Assembly (NCBI GenBank): GCA_024698585.1 | Contig: JAILRB010000024.1 | Location: 1 to 64,000, forward strand | Direction of reading: 5' to 3' | DNA: 64,000 nucleotides | Source: Eubacterium sp. | GTDB lineage: Bacteria > Bacillota > Clostridia > Lachnospirales > Lachnospiraceae | Part shown: positions 16,937 through 24,810 of the stretch, one piece after another | How positions within the stretch are numbered: the first letter of the stretch is position 1 | Layout of the letters: the number at the start of each line of letters is the position of its first letter | Program-made: the position numbers and the translations under genes | The notes under the pieces: generated by a model | What the model saw: only the letters and a program-made list of their open reading frames with translations | Told to the model about the DNA's origin: nothing | The model's database searches: none

Positions 16937-17413
16937 TTATGAAACATTTCCGTCTGCGGAACAAGTTAATGTGATTGTTTTTTTATATGGAATCTTGATT
17001 CCCCATACATCCGAATGTACTGCAATGACTGTCGCTGAAGCTTTGTTCTTGGATTTAGATGAACTAGAACTTTTAATCGACCATGTAGATGCAGGAGCGG
17101 AAGCAGTATGAGAACATTTCGTACATTTTGATGTGGAACCATCATATGTAAATGTTGCTGAAAGGGATATCTTCCATAATACTTTTCCGTCAGCATTTTT
17201 ATAAGATGTCGTCTTTGTCTTTGTTAACGTCTGTTCTCGTCCGGCTTGCATTTTCCCTCTTGCATATGTTGTCTCGGTGGCAATGGTTGTCACAGAGCTT
17301 GCAATTTCGTCCGGATCTATAGCTTCTTCATTTGCCATGACGAAGCTGGAAGATGACATAATCAGTGTTAAACATAAAATTACTGCAATAAAAGCTTTTT
17401 TTAAATTTTTCAT
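16937..17413 (-). CDS. Small exported protein of a PadR-linked cassette
   Basis: The 158-residue protein starts MKNLKKAFIAVILCLTLIMS with a signal peptide ending near VMA (about residue 26). The mature part has YKNADGKVLWKISLSATFTY, then STSKCTKCSHTAS, a serine/lysine-rich stretch and KKTITLTCSADG at the end; three cysteines may form a disulfide. GGAGGAG directly before ATG 17413 decides the start over the upstream TTG. It is last in a minus-strand operon PadR - DUF6120-like - exported protein. I recall relatives in Lachnospiraceae in the same setting, but no function is known to me. Confidence 0.82.
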   Translation of the reverse strand: MKNLKKAFIAVILCLTLIMSSSSFVMANEEAIDPDEIASSVTTIATETTYARGKMQAGREQTLTKTKTTSYKNADGKVLWKISLSATFTYDGSTSKCTKCSHTASAPASTWSIKSSSSSKSKNKASATVIAVHSDVWGIKIPYKKTITLTCSADGNVS

Positions 17414-17429
17414 TTTCTCCTCCAAGTAA

Positions 17430-17804
17430 TTATTCAATTACTGTGTCTTCAATAATTGCACTTTCATCCATAAAGACCTGATGTTTATCGTATGAAAACT
17501 TAAGGAACAAGGATGTAAATAATAAAAGACACAGAATGATAGTTAGCAACATGATTTTAAGATATCGAGATAAACGAATCTTTTTTATAATTACATTAGT
17601 ATCTACGCTGGCAAAGTAAGAAGCAACGATTTCTTCGGGAGTACCAAACTCCTGAATTAAATCCTCCATTGAACCGTCCGGTGATTCGGAAAGGTAATCC
17701 ACCACATTGAGCTTTAGTTTATATAAATAGTCTCGTTCTGATTTGCTCATGATTGGAAAAAGGGTTTTTGCATTTTGAATGTACTTTTTACTGAGTTTAT
17801 TCAT
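17430..17804 (-). CDS. DUF6120/DUF1700-like small membrane protein
   Basis: A 124-residue protein with a helical N-terminal part (KTLFPIMSKSERDYLYKLKL, then DLIQEFGTPEEIVASYFASV) and one membrane span near residues 82-103 (YLKIMLLTIILCLLLFTSLF). The 'L.EFG.P.E....Y' pattern is typical of DUF1700/DUF6120-type proteins found with PadR regulators. Its ATG overlaps the 3' end of the PadR gene by 8 bases, and the exported-protein gene starts 16 bases downstream. The usual suggestion is a membrane partner or sensor of the PadR protein; this is inference from context. Confidence 0.82.
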   Translation of the reverse strand: MNKLSKKYIQNAKTLFPIMSKSERDYLYKLKLNVVDYLSESPDGSMEDLIQEFGTPEEIVASYFASVDTNVIIKKIRLSRYLKIMLLTIILCLLLFTSLFLKFSYDKHQVFMDESAIIEDTVIE

Positions 17805-18156
17805 TATCTGAATCCTCCGTTTCAGTTTCTAAATAATTAAGAATCATTCCAACGTTATTTACGACAGATTGGTACTCGGCAGAAAGTTTTTCCAAGTACT
17901 CTGAACCGTCTGGTTCTAAATGATAGTAGACACGAGTTCGCTTGCGACCTACCAATTTAGAATATTCGGAAATCTTTCCTTCATTTTCCAGTTTATAAGC
18001 AGCAGAATAGATTGTATTTTGTGACATAGGAAGAGCATCATTAGAAACATCACTAATGATTTTTTTCATATCATAGATATAAGTATCGTTTTTCTTCAGT
18101 ATCGACAATATCAATAATTCTGCAATGCCGTTAAGGAAATAATTCTTACTTGCCAT
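17797..18156 (-). CDS. PadR-family transcriptional regulator
   Basis: A 119-residue regulator with the PadR winged helix: FLNGIAELLILSILKKNDTY, YDMKKIISDVSNDALPMSQNTIY and VGRKRTRVYYHLEPDGSEYL. A short acidic C-terminal helix provides the dimer region. GAGGTA precedes ATG 18156. As first gene of a three-gene minus-strand operon with its own promoter, it probably represses that operon. The inducer is unknown but, with the membrane and exported partners, may be an envelope stress. Confidence 0.93.
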   Translation of the reverse strand: MASKNYFLNGIAELLILSILKKNDTYIYDMKKIISDVSNDALPMSQNTIYSAAYKLENEGKISEYSKLVGRKRTRVYYHLEPDGSEYLEKLSAEYQSVVNNVGMILNYLETETEDSDNE

Positions 18157-18187
18157 TCTTTTACCTCAATCATTTATTGCTAAAAGT

Positions 18188-18215
18188 ATTATAACAAATT
18201 CAACATTTAAAGCAA
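18188..18215 (-). promoter_or_regulatory. Promoter of the PadR operon
   Basis: On the minus strand, TTGCTT (18215-18210) and TATAAT (18193-18188) are 16 bases apart, with TGT before the -10 (extended -10). Confidence 0.75.
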
Positions 18216-18257
18216 TGCGTATTTATATATTTTTGACAAAAATGGACCAATTATACA

Positions 18258-18286
18258 TTTACGAAACCCCATATTTTTGGTATAAT
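18258..18286 (+). promoter_or_regulatory. Promoter of the polysaccharide operon
   Basis: TTTACG (18258-18263), a 17-base spacer and TATAAT (18281-18286), preceded by TGG (extended -10). The predicted start near 18293 gives a leader of about 98 bases. A TTGACA at 18233-18238 lacks a matching -10. Confidence 0.78.
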
Positions 18287-18301
18287 TTCAACAAGGTGGA
18301 T

Positions 18302-18325
18302 ATCACATTTTGATGGAAAAGTGAT
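18302..18325 (+). promoter_or_regulatory. Leader hairpin of the polysaccharide operon
   Basis: ATCAC-A-TTTT (18302-18311) pairs with AAAAGTGAT (18317-18325) around the loop GATGG, nine pairs with one bulged A, at the very start of the transcript. It is followed by AGCGGTGACATGG. A short 5' hairpin before a long capsule operon is where LoaP- or RfaH-type antitermination factors act; that is inference. Confidence 0.45.
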
Positions 18326-18390
18326 AGCGGTGACATGGTTGATTTTTTTGTTAACAAACGTGAGAAAACATACATAGGGAAGACATACAT

Positions 18391-20259
18391 ATGAGCAAAA
18401 TTAAGGGAATATGGGAAACGAAAATATGGAGCAGGAGAATCGCGTTGATTCTTGCAGATATGCTTGTAGTGGTTGCTGCAGGCTTGTTTGCGTTGCTGAC
18501 ACGCTTCGAATTCGTATGGAATGACATTAACAAGGAGTTTAAAGAAGCGTTTTTCTGGTCTCTTTTCTTTTATATCTTAGCGGCGTTTACGATTTTCTGG
18601 GTATTTCGTCTCTATCACAGTTTATGGCGTTATGCCAGCCAGCGGGAGGCCATGAATATCTTTTGCGCCTGTGCCGTAGTGCAATTCGCGGAGTTCGGAA
18701 TTATCGGATTGATGGGAGCATACCTTCCACGTTCTTTCTATCCGTTATGTTTTATTTATTCTTCCTTCGGAATTATTATGGTACGATTTATGTATCGTAT
18801 TATTCGAAATTATAATCATGGTGGAGGAAAAGTGAAAAAGAAGAACGTGATGATTGTGGGTGGCGGTGCCATGGGAACCATTCTCATCCGTGAAATTAAC
18901 AGTAGTGAATACTTAAACTGCAAGGTTCGTTGTATCATCGATGATGATAAGCAAAAAAGAGGATGTTTCATCTACGGCGTTCGTGTGGTAGGTGGTCGCG
19001 AAACCATCCTGTCTAATGTGGAGAAATATAGGATTGACCAGATTGTAATCGCAATGCCATCTCAGTCCAATAAAGTCATTCGTGAAATTTTGGAAATCTG
19101 TAAAGAGACGGATTGTGAATTAAAGACGATGCCGGGCATGTACCAGTTAGTTAACGACGATGTACAGGTTAAGAATTTAAGAGATGTGGACATTAACGAT
19201 TTGCTGGGACGTGATGCTATCGTCATCAATGACGCCTCCGTGAAAGAATACATTTCAGGGAAAACAGTTCTGGTAACCGGCGGCGGTGGCTCCATCGGTA
19301 GTGAACTTTGCCGTCAGATTGCAAAGAGAGAACCGAAGAAATTAATCATTGTGGACATCTATGAAAACAATGCTTACGACATTCAGCAGGAACTATTATT
19401 TAAATATCCTTGTTTGGACTTAGAAGTTCTGATTGCATCTGTTCGTGATTCCAAGCGAATTGATGACATCATGGAAAAATATAGGCCGGAAATCGTGTAT
19501 CACGCGGCAGCTCATAAGCATGTGCCACTGATGGAACACAGCCCGGAAGAAGCAGTAAAGAACAACGTCATGGGAACCTTAAATACCGTTTGGTCTGCGA
19601 ACCGTTGGGGCGTAAAACGTTTCGTGCTGATCAGTACAGATAAGGCGGTAAATCCGACCAACGTCATGGGTGCATCCAAACGAATCTGTGAAATGATTGT
19701 TCAGGCGTATAATGCAAAGTCAAAGACAGAATATGTAGCCGTTCGTTTCGGAAATGTTTTAGGCAGTAATGGAAGTGTTATTCCGTTGTTCCGAAAACAG
19801 ATTGCCAGTGGTGGACCGGTAACGGTAACCCATCCGGATATCATTCGTTACTTCATGACCATTCCGGAGGCTGTATCCTTAGTTCTTCAGACCGGAGTTT
19901 ATGCGAAGGGCGGAGAAATCTTTGTTCTGGATATGGGCGAGCCAGTTAAGATTTATGATTTAGCAAAGAACCTGATTCGACTTTCCGGAAGGAAAGTAGG
20001 AGAGGACATCGAAATCGTGTTCACAGGACTGAGACCCGGTGAAAAACTTTATGAAGAACTTCTGATGGATGAAGAAGGATTAAAAGAAACAGAAAATAAA
20101 CTGATTCACATCGGACGACCAATCGAATTCGATGAAGAACAGTTCCATAAGGACCTGGAGGAATTAGCAGAAGCCGCGGAAGATGAATCTCAGGATATTC
20201 GTGTAATCATTCAGCGAATGGTTCCAACATATCACCCGAAGGAGTTAAAGAAGAGATGA
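18391..20259 (+). CDS. CapD/PglF-type nucleotide-sugar 4,6-dehydratase, membrane-bound
   Basis: A 622-residue protein with four N-terminal membrane spans (to ~130), a first Rossmann-like region (VMIVGGGAMGTILIREI, ~153) and a catalytic extended SDR domain from ~293 (VLVTGGGGSIGSELCRQI). The active site reads STDKAVNPTNVMGASKR, with Met in place of the usual Tyr, a hallmark of the CapD/PglF/WbpM class, and ends FTGLRPGEKLYEELL. The likely reaction is UDP-GlcNAc to UDP-2-acetamido-2,6-dideoxy-xylo-hexos-4-ulose, a precursor of bacillosamine or similar sugars. First gene of the operon; AGGGAAG precedes the ATG and it overlaps the next gene by ATGA. GC is higher than in the glycosyltransferases downstream. 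Confidence 0.95.
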   Translation: MSKIKGIWETKIWSRRIALILADMLVVVAAGLFALLTRFEFVWNDINKEFKEAFFWSLFFYILAAFTIFWVFRLYHSLWRYASQREAMNIFCACAVVQFAEFGIIGLMGAYLPRSFYPLCFIYSSFGIIMVRFMYRIIRNYNHGGGKVKKKNVMIVGGGAMGTILIREINSSEYLNCKVRCIIDDDKQKRGCFIYGVRVVGGRETILSNVEKYRIDQIVIAMPSQSNKVIREILEICKETDCELKTMPGMYQLVNDDVQVKNLRDVDINDLLGRDAIVINDASVKEYISGKTVLVTGGGGSIGSELCRQIAKREPKKLIIVDIYENNAYDIQQELLFKYPCLDLEVLIASVRDSKRIDDIMEKYRPEIVYHAAAHKHVPLMEHSPEEAVKNNVMGTLNTVWSANRWGVKRFVLISTDKAVNPTNVMGASKRICEMIVQAYNAKSKTEYVAVRFGNVLGSNGSVIPLFRKQIASGGPVTVTHPDIIRYFMTIPEAVSLVLQTGVYAKGGEIFVLDMGEPVKIYDLAKNLIRLSGRKVGEDIEIVFTGLRPGEKLYEELLMDEEGLKETENKLIHIGRPIEFDEEQFHKDLEELAEAAEDESQDIRVIIQRMVPTYHPKELKKR

Positions 20260-20921
20260 GACAGAAAAGAATCGCGTACAATGGAATCTATAACCGCTTC
20301 GTAAAACGTGTCTTGGATTTTACCATTACACTCATCGCACTCTGTTTCCTTTGGCCGTTTTATTTGATAATTAGTGTATTTATTATTATAGAGGATGGTT
20401 TCCCGGTGTTTTACCGCGCAGAACGCGGAGGGTACAAGGGGAAACCATTTCGCATATGTAAGTTCCGAAGTATGATTAAGAATGCAGATCAAGTAGGTGG
20501 TGGAACGACTGCCTTAGGGGATCCGCGAATCACGAAGGTGGGAAACATCTTACGAAAAACAAAATTGGATGAAATTCCGCAGATTGGTCAGGTGCTTTTA
20601 GGAAAAATGAGTTTGATTGGTCCGAGGCCAGAACTGCTACAGTACGTCAATCAGTATGAGGGTGAGGAAAAGGATATTTTTCAGGTGCGTCCGGGAATTA
20701 CCGATTATAGTTCTGTGGAATTTATCAATCTGGATGAAATCGTTGGCGGAGAGAATGCAGATGAGATGTATGAAAAATATGTGCTAAAGAAAAAAAATCA
20801 GCTCCGTGTGAAGTATGCACATACTGTATCCTTCAAGACGGATATGTATATCTTGTTTAAAACGCTGGGAGCGGTCTTTGGAAAAGCATTTGGGTTCTTG
20901 GTAAAGAAGGAACATCGGTAG
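20256..20921 (+). CDS. Initiating sugar-1-phosphate transferase (undecaprenyl-phosphate)
   Basis: A 221-residue monotopic membrane enzyme of the bacterial sugar transferase family. One hydrophobic segment (RVLDFTITLIALCFLWPFYL) is followed by FYRAERGGYKGKPFRICKFR, then DPRITKVGNILRKTKLDEIP and GKMSLIGPRPE, all family hallmarks. It moves a sugar-1-phosphate from a UDP-sugar to undecaprenyl phosphate, starting the repeat unit. Given the upstream dehydratase, the first sugar may be a diamino- or deoxy-GlcNAc type (inference). Its ATG overlaps the previous TGA, so translation is coupled. Confidence 0.95.
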   Translation: MRQKRIAYNGIYNRFVKRVLDFTITLIALCFLWPFYLIISVFIIIEDGFPVFYRAERGGYKGKPFRICKFRSMIKNADQVGGGTTALGDPRITKVGNILRKTKLDEIPQIGQVLLGKMSLIGPRPELLQYVNQYEGEEKDIFQVRPGITDYSSVEFINLDEIVGGENADEMYEKYVLKKKNQLRVKYAHTVSFKTDMYILFKTLGAVFGKAFGFLVKKEHR

Positions 20922-20936
20922 GATGGGAGTTAGGAT

Positions 20937-21875
20937 ATGGAATACATAACGTTAAAGAATTCAGATTTGAATGTTTCCAGACTCTGTATGGGTGGTTGCC
21001 CTATGGGAGGCTACGGCTGGGGAGACGTTCAGGAAAATGAATTAATTGAGGCAGTACATACTGCCATAGACAATGGAATCAATTTTTTTGATACCGCAGA
21101 TGTATATGGTCTGGGACAGTCAGAAAAAACTTTAGCGAAAGCATTGGGTTCGTATCGAAAGGATGTGGTCATTGCTACAAAGTTTGGGGTTCGAACTGGA
21201 AACGGAAAGACTGTTTATGATAACAGTCCGGAGTGGATTCGAGAAGCACTGGAAGGTAGTTTAAAACGACTGGGAACAGATTACATCGACTTATATCAGG
21301 TTCATTACCGCGATGGGGTAACACCGATTAGTGTGGTTCTGGAAACGTTGGAAGAACTGAAGGCAAAAGGTTATATCCGTTATTTCGGTTTGTCAAATAT
21401 CCATCAGGACGATTTGGCAGAATTAGAACCATATGTTGGGAAGTTTGTGAGCTTTCAGGATGAATACAGTTTAGCTTGTCGAAAGAATGAAAAGGATATG
21501 TTTGAGGTGTCAGAAAAGTTACAGATGACACCACTTACCTGGGGAAGTTTAGGACAGGGAATCCTGACAGGAAAATATACAAAGGAAAATGTGGATTTCG
21601 GAAGTGATGACCGCCGCTCTAGAGAAATTTATGTAAATTTCCATGGAGAGAAGCTTTTAAAGAATCTTGAAATCGTAGAAGTGATGAAAGGGATCGCTGA
21701 AAAATACGGAAAGCCAGTGGCAGCAGTAGCGATTCGCTTTATCTTAGACTATATTCCGGAATCGGTGGTTCTTTGCGGGGCAAAGAGACCGAGTCAGATA
21801 TTAGGGAATGTAGAAGGAATGGATTGGAAACTGGGTGAGGAAGATTTAAAAGTGCTGGATGAGGTATCTAGATAG
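20937..21875 (+). CDS. Aldo/keto reductase
   Basis: A 312-residue cytoplasmic NADPH-dependent TIM-barrel reductase. Visible are NFFDTADVYGLGQSE (catalytic Asp and Tyr), VVIATKFGV (catalytic Lys) and LYQVHYRD (active-site His). It lies between the initiating transferase and a transketolase pair within the polysaccharide operon, which suggests reduction of a sugar aldehyde or ketone for that polymer rather than general detoxification. Substrate cannot be told. Spacing to its neighbours is 15 and 12 bases. Confidence 0.93.
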   Translation: MEYITLKNSDLNVSRLCMGGCPMGGYGWGDVQENELIEAVHTAIDNGINFFDTADVYGLGQSEKTLAKALGSYRKDVVIATKFGVRTGNGKTVYDNSPEWIREALEGSLKRLGTDYIDLYQVHYRDGVTPISVVLETLEELKAKGYIRYFGLSNIHQDDLAELEPYVGKFVSFQDEYSLACRKNEKDMFEVSEKLQMTPLTWGSLGQGILTGKYTKENVDFGSDDRRSREIYVNFHGEKLLKNLEIVEVMKGIAEKYGKPVAAVAIRFILDYIPESVVLCGAKRPSQILGNVEGMDWKLGEEDLKVLDEVSR

Positions 21876-21887
21876 AAAGGTGAAAAA

Positions 21888-22886
21888 ATGACTAGTGAAC
21901 AGTTAGCGTGGAAAATCAGACGTCATGGAATTGAGATGACGCATTTATCAGGAGGTTCTCATATTGGAGCTATCTTATCGGTAGCAGACATTATGGGTAT
22001 GCTTTATACAGAAGTTTTAAAGGTGGATAGTAATAATCCGGAATGGGATGACCGAGATCGTTTCATTCTGAGTAAAGGACATGCTGGGGCATCAGTGTAT
22101 GCGGCATTAGCAGAGAATAGATTCTTCGAGGTAGAGGAACTGAAGACACATTATCAGAATGGAAGTCGTTTATCAGGACATGTATCCCATCATCTTCCGG
22201 GAGTGGATTTTTCTACCGGTTCGTTAGGACATGGTCTTTCTGCAGCAGCAGGAATGGCATATGCGGCTAAGAAAGATGGAAAGAATCATAAGGTATATGT
22301 GGTGTTAGGAGACGGTGAATGCGATGAAGGTTCTGTTTGGGAAGCAGCGTTGTTTGCTAACCATTTCCGTTTGAATAACTTGGTGGTTATCGTAGATCAC
22401 AACCATATGCAGAGTATGGACTTTCAGGAAAATACTTTGGAGATAGAAGATTTCGGTTCGAAGTGGAAAGCCTTTGGGTGGAATGTGATCGAGATTAATG
22501 GAAATAATCATCAGGAATTAAGAGAAGCATTTCAAAAGGTAGAAGAATATGCGAAAGATGATTCTCATAAGCCGACAGTAATTATCGCAAATACCATTAA
22601 GGGATGCGGTGTATCCTTTATGCAGAATGATATTTTATGGCACTATCGTTTTCCACATGAAGGCTGGGAATATGATATGTCAGTGAATGAGTTACATCAG
22701 AGTAAGCCTGAGGGTGTAGAAGATGTCTACACACCGAATGGAATTGAAAATCCGGTTCTTCCGACAGAACAGGATGACATCGGAAATGATCATACCTTCT
22801 CATACACATGGGAAACAGACTATCCGGAAAAAATGCGACGTGTAGAAGCAAAGTCCGGAACGGGTGAAAGAGAACATCAGCTATAG
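21888..22886 (+). CDS. Transketolase, N-terminal (TPP-binding) subunit
   Basis: A 332-residue first half of a split transketolase. SKGHAGASVYAAL, GSLGHGLSAAAGMAYAAK and the TPP/Mg motif GDGECDEGSVWEAALFANHF with VDHNHMQS are clear, and GCGVSFMQN follows. The last ~60 residues exceed the usual ~275-residue subunit. Together with the next gene it would transfer two-carbon units between sugar phosphates. AAAGGTG precedes ATG 21888. In this operon the pair probably makes an unusual sugar or sugar-alcohol precursor rather than serving the pentose phosphate pathway. Confidence 0.94.
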   Translation: MTSEQLAWKIRRHGIEMTHLSGGSHIGAILSVADIMGMLYTEVLKVDSNNPEWDDRDRFILSKGHAGASVYAALAENRFFEVEELKTHYQNGSRLSGHVSHHLPGVDFSTGSLGHGLSAAAGMAYAAKKDGKNHKVYVVLGDGECDEGSVWEAALFANHFRLNNLVVIVDHNHMQSMDFQENTLEIEDFGSKWKAFGWNVIEINGNNHQELREAFQKVEEYAKDDSHKPTVIIANTIKGCGVSFMQNDILWHYRFPHEGWEYDMSVNELHQSKPEGVEDVYTPNGIENPVLPTEQDDIGNDHTFSYTWETDYPEKMRRVEAKSGTGEREHQL

Positions 22887-22899
22887 GGGAGAAGGATTC

Positions 22900-23823
22900 A
22901 TGAGAGATACATTTGTTAGAACGCTAGTGGAATTAGCAAAAGAAAATGAAAAGATAGAATTAATTACCGGAGATTTAGGATTCGGTGTTTTAAAACCATA
23001 TTGGGAGCAAGTTCCGAACCAGTTTACCAATGCAGGAATCGCAGAACAGAATATGACAACCGTGGCAGCGGGAATGGCATTAGAAGGTAAGACGGTATTT
23101 ACCTATTCCATTGGAAACTTCCCGACACTTCGTTGTCTGGAGCAGATTCGAAACGACTGTGCCTATCATAATGCCAACGTGAAAATCGTTTGCGTCGGTG
23201 GTGGATTCGTATACGGATCTTTGGGAATGAGTCACCATGCCACAGAAGACTTAGCGGTACTTCGTGCGTTACCGGATGTGGTGGTAATGGCACCGGGAGA
23301 TTTAGTAGAAGCAGAAGAATGTACGAAAGCATTAGTGAATTATCCGGGAACGGCTTACTTAAGACTAGGTCGTGGTGGTGAAAAAAGAATTCACGAAAAG
23401 ATAGAAAACTTTGAAATCGGAAAAGCGATTAAAGTACAGGATGGAGAAAAGATTGCAATCTTTTCTACCGGTGCTATTTTCGAGGAAGTAGAGGATGCAT
23501 TCGAACAGTTAAAGCAGGACGGATGGAATCCGGCTGTGTATACATTCCCGACTATCAAGCCGATTGATAAGGCTGTAATTGAACAGTGTAGCAAAGAGTT
23601 TGATTTAATTGTTACCTGTGAGGAACATAATGTCGTTGGTGGATTTGGTAGCGCAGTGGCAGAAGTAATGGCAGAGATGAAAGAAAAGAGAGCCCATCTG
23701 CTTCGCATCGGACTGAATGATGAGTATGCAGTTCGTGTAGGAAACCAGAAGTACTTAAGAGAAGAGTACGGAATGTCTGCTGGAAAAATTGTGGAAAGAA
23801 TTGAGAAAGAAATGAATGAGTAA
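22900..23823 (+). CDS. Transketolase, C-terminal subunit
   Basis: A 307-residue second half of a split transketolase, with the pyrimidine-binding domain (FTNAGIAEQNMTTVAAGMA; the Glu activates TPP) and a C-terminal domain (EEHNVVGGFGSAVAEVMAE). ATG 22900 is chosen because GAGAAGGA lies just upstream and starts MRDTFVRTLVELAKENEKIE fit the family; a GTG at 22864 would overlap the first subunit. It follows that subunit by 13 bases, so the two form one complex. Confidence 0.94.
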   Translation: MRDTFVRTLVELAKENEKIELITGDLGFGVLKPYWEQVPNQFTNAGIAEQNMTTVAAGMALEGKTVFTYSIGNFPTLRCLEQIRNDCAYHNANVKIVCVGGGFVYGSLGMSHHATEDLAVLRALPDVVVMAPGDLVEAEECTKALVNYPGTAYLRLGRGGEKRIHEKIENFEIGKAIKVQDGEKIAIFSTGAIFEEVEDAFEQLKQDGWNPAVYTFPTIKPIDKAVIEQCSKEFDLIVTCEEHNVVGGFGSAVAEVMAEMKEKRAHLLRIGLNDEYAVRVGNQKYLREEYGMSAGKIVERIEKEMNE

Positions 23824-23841
23824 TTTGAAGGAGAACTAATC

Positions 23842-24798
23842 GTGTTTCAGTTTATTGTATGGTTGCGAGCAATTGCAGCAGTGTTCATCACGAATTCGCA
23901 TTATGCCGATATTTGGCCAGCATCATGGATGGCTTTTGGTGGACAGATAGGAAATTGTATTTTCTTTTTTGTTTCAGGTTTTTGTCTGTTTAACATAAAG
24001 GATAATTTTCTGAAATGGTATGGAAAGAGAATTATTCGAATATATCCGGCATTATGGATTACTTCAACGGTTTCTTTTATTTGGGGGAATTTTCGAGTTG
24101 GTAATTTTACCGCACTGATACATTGTTATCTTTATCCTACGTGGTATCACTTTATTGGATCGATTATGGCTTTGTATATCGTCTTTTATATTATTCGGCT
24201 GATACAAAAGAAATGGAACGTTCATATGATGTGGTTTATGGGAATAACCTTAGGAATTTTTTTGATTATATATTGTCTAAAATTTTCAACTTCAACATTT
24301 CATATCGAAAGCATTGAAGAAAAGTGGGTAAGATTCCAATTTATGGAATGCATGCTAATTGGTGCATTACTGAGAGAAAAATATGAGACTATTTCTGAAA
24401 AAATATCTGTGTGGTCCATATTAAATGTATGTGTTTCGTTTTCAACTTATGTAGTTGCTAAGAAAGTGATTCCAAGTCGTGAATATTTTTATTGTATACA
24501 AATAATTTTACCATTCATTTTATTATGGTTGATTGTGGCTGTAGGATTATTATTTGTTAAATTAGAAAAGAAACATCTGTTTGAAAAAGTTCATAAGTAC
24601 ATTAGCAATGTTGTTAGTTTCATAGCTGGAATTGCTTTGGAAATATACTTATGCCAGTATGTTGTGATAGCAAGAAATATATTTTTATTCCCGCTAAGTT
24701 TTATTATTGTGACAGGAGGAATTATTATTTATGCATGGATTGTGCATAAGATTGCTGATTTTGTTCAAAAGAAGGCAAGTGCATTCTTGTATAGATAG
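23842..24798 (+). CDS. Membrane acyltransferase, family 3
   Basis: A 318-residue protein with about ten membrane spans, starting MFQFIVWLRAIAAVFITNSHY (membrane histidine near residue 20) and GNCIFFFVSGFCLF, the family-3 pattern. It probably acetylates a sugar of the polysaccharide, using acyl-CoA from inside. The start is GTG 23842, with AAGGAGA upstream. Base composition drops to clearly AT-rich from here on. Acceptor unknown. Confidence 0.88.
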   Translation: MFQFIVWLRAIAAVFITNSHYADIWPASWMAFGGQIGNCIFFFVSGFCLFNIKDNFLKWYGKRIIRIYPALWITSTVSFIWGNFRVGNFTALIHCYLYPTWYHFIGSIMALYIVFYIIRLIQKKWNVHMMWFMGITLGIFLIIYCLKFSTSTFHIESIEEKWVRFQFMECMLIGALLREKYETISEKISVWSILNVCVSFSTYVVAKKVIPSREYFYCIQIILPFILLWLIVAVGLLFVKLEKKHLFEKVHKYISNVVSFIAGIALEIYLCQYVVIARNIFLFPLSFIIVTGGIIIYAWIVHKIADFVQKKASAFLYR

Positions 24799-24810
24799 TG
24801 GTTTGTATAG

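Noticed and set aside
18233-18257. TTGACA at 18233 as the operon promoter
   Set aside because: The next -10-like sequence is only 13 bases away; TTTACG/TATAAT at 18258-18286 fits better.
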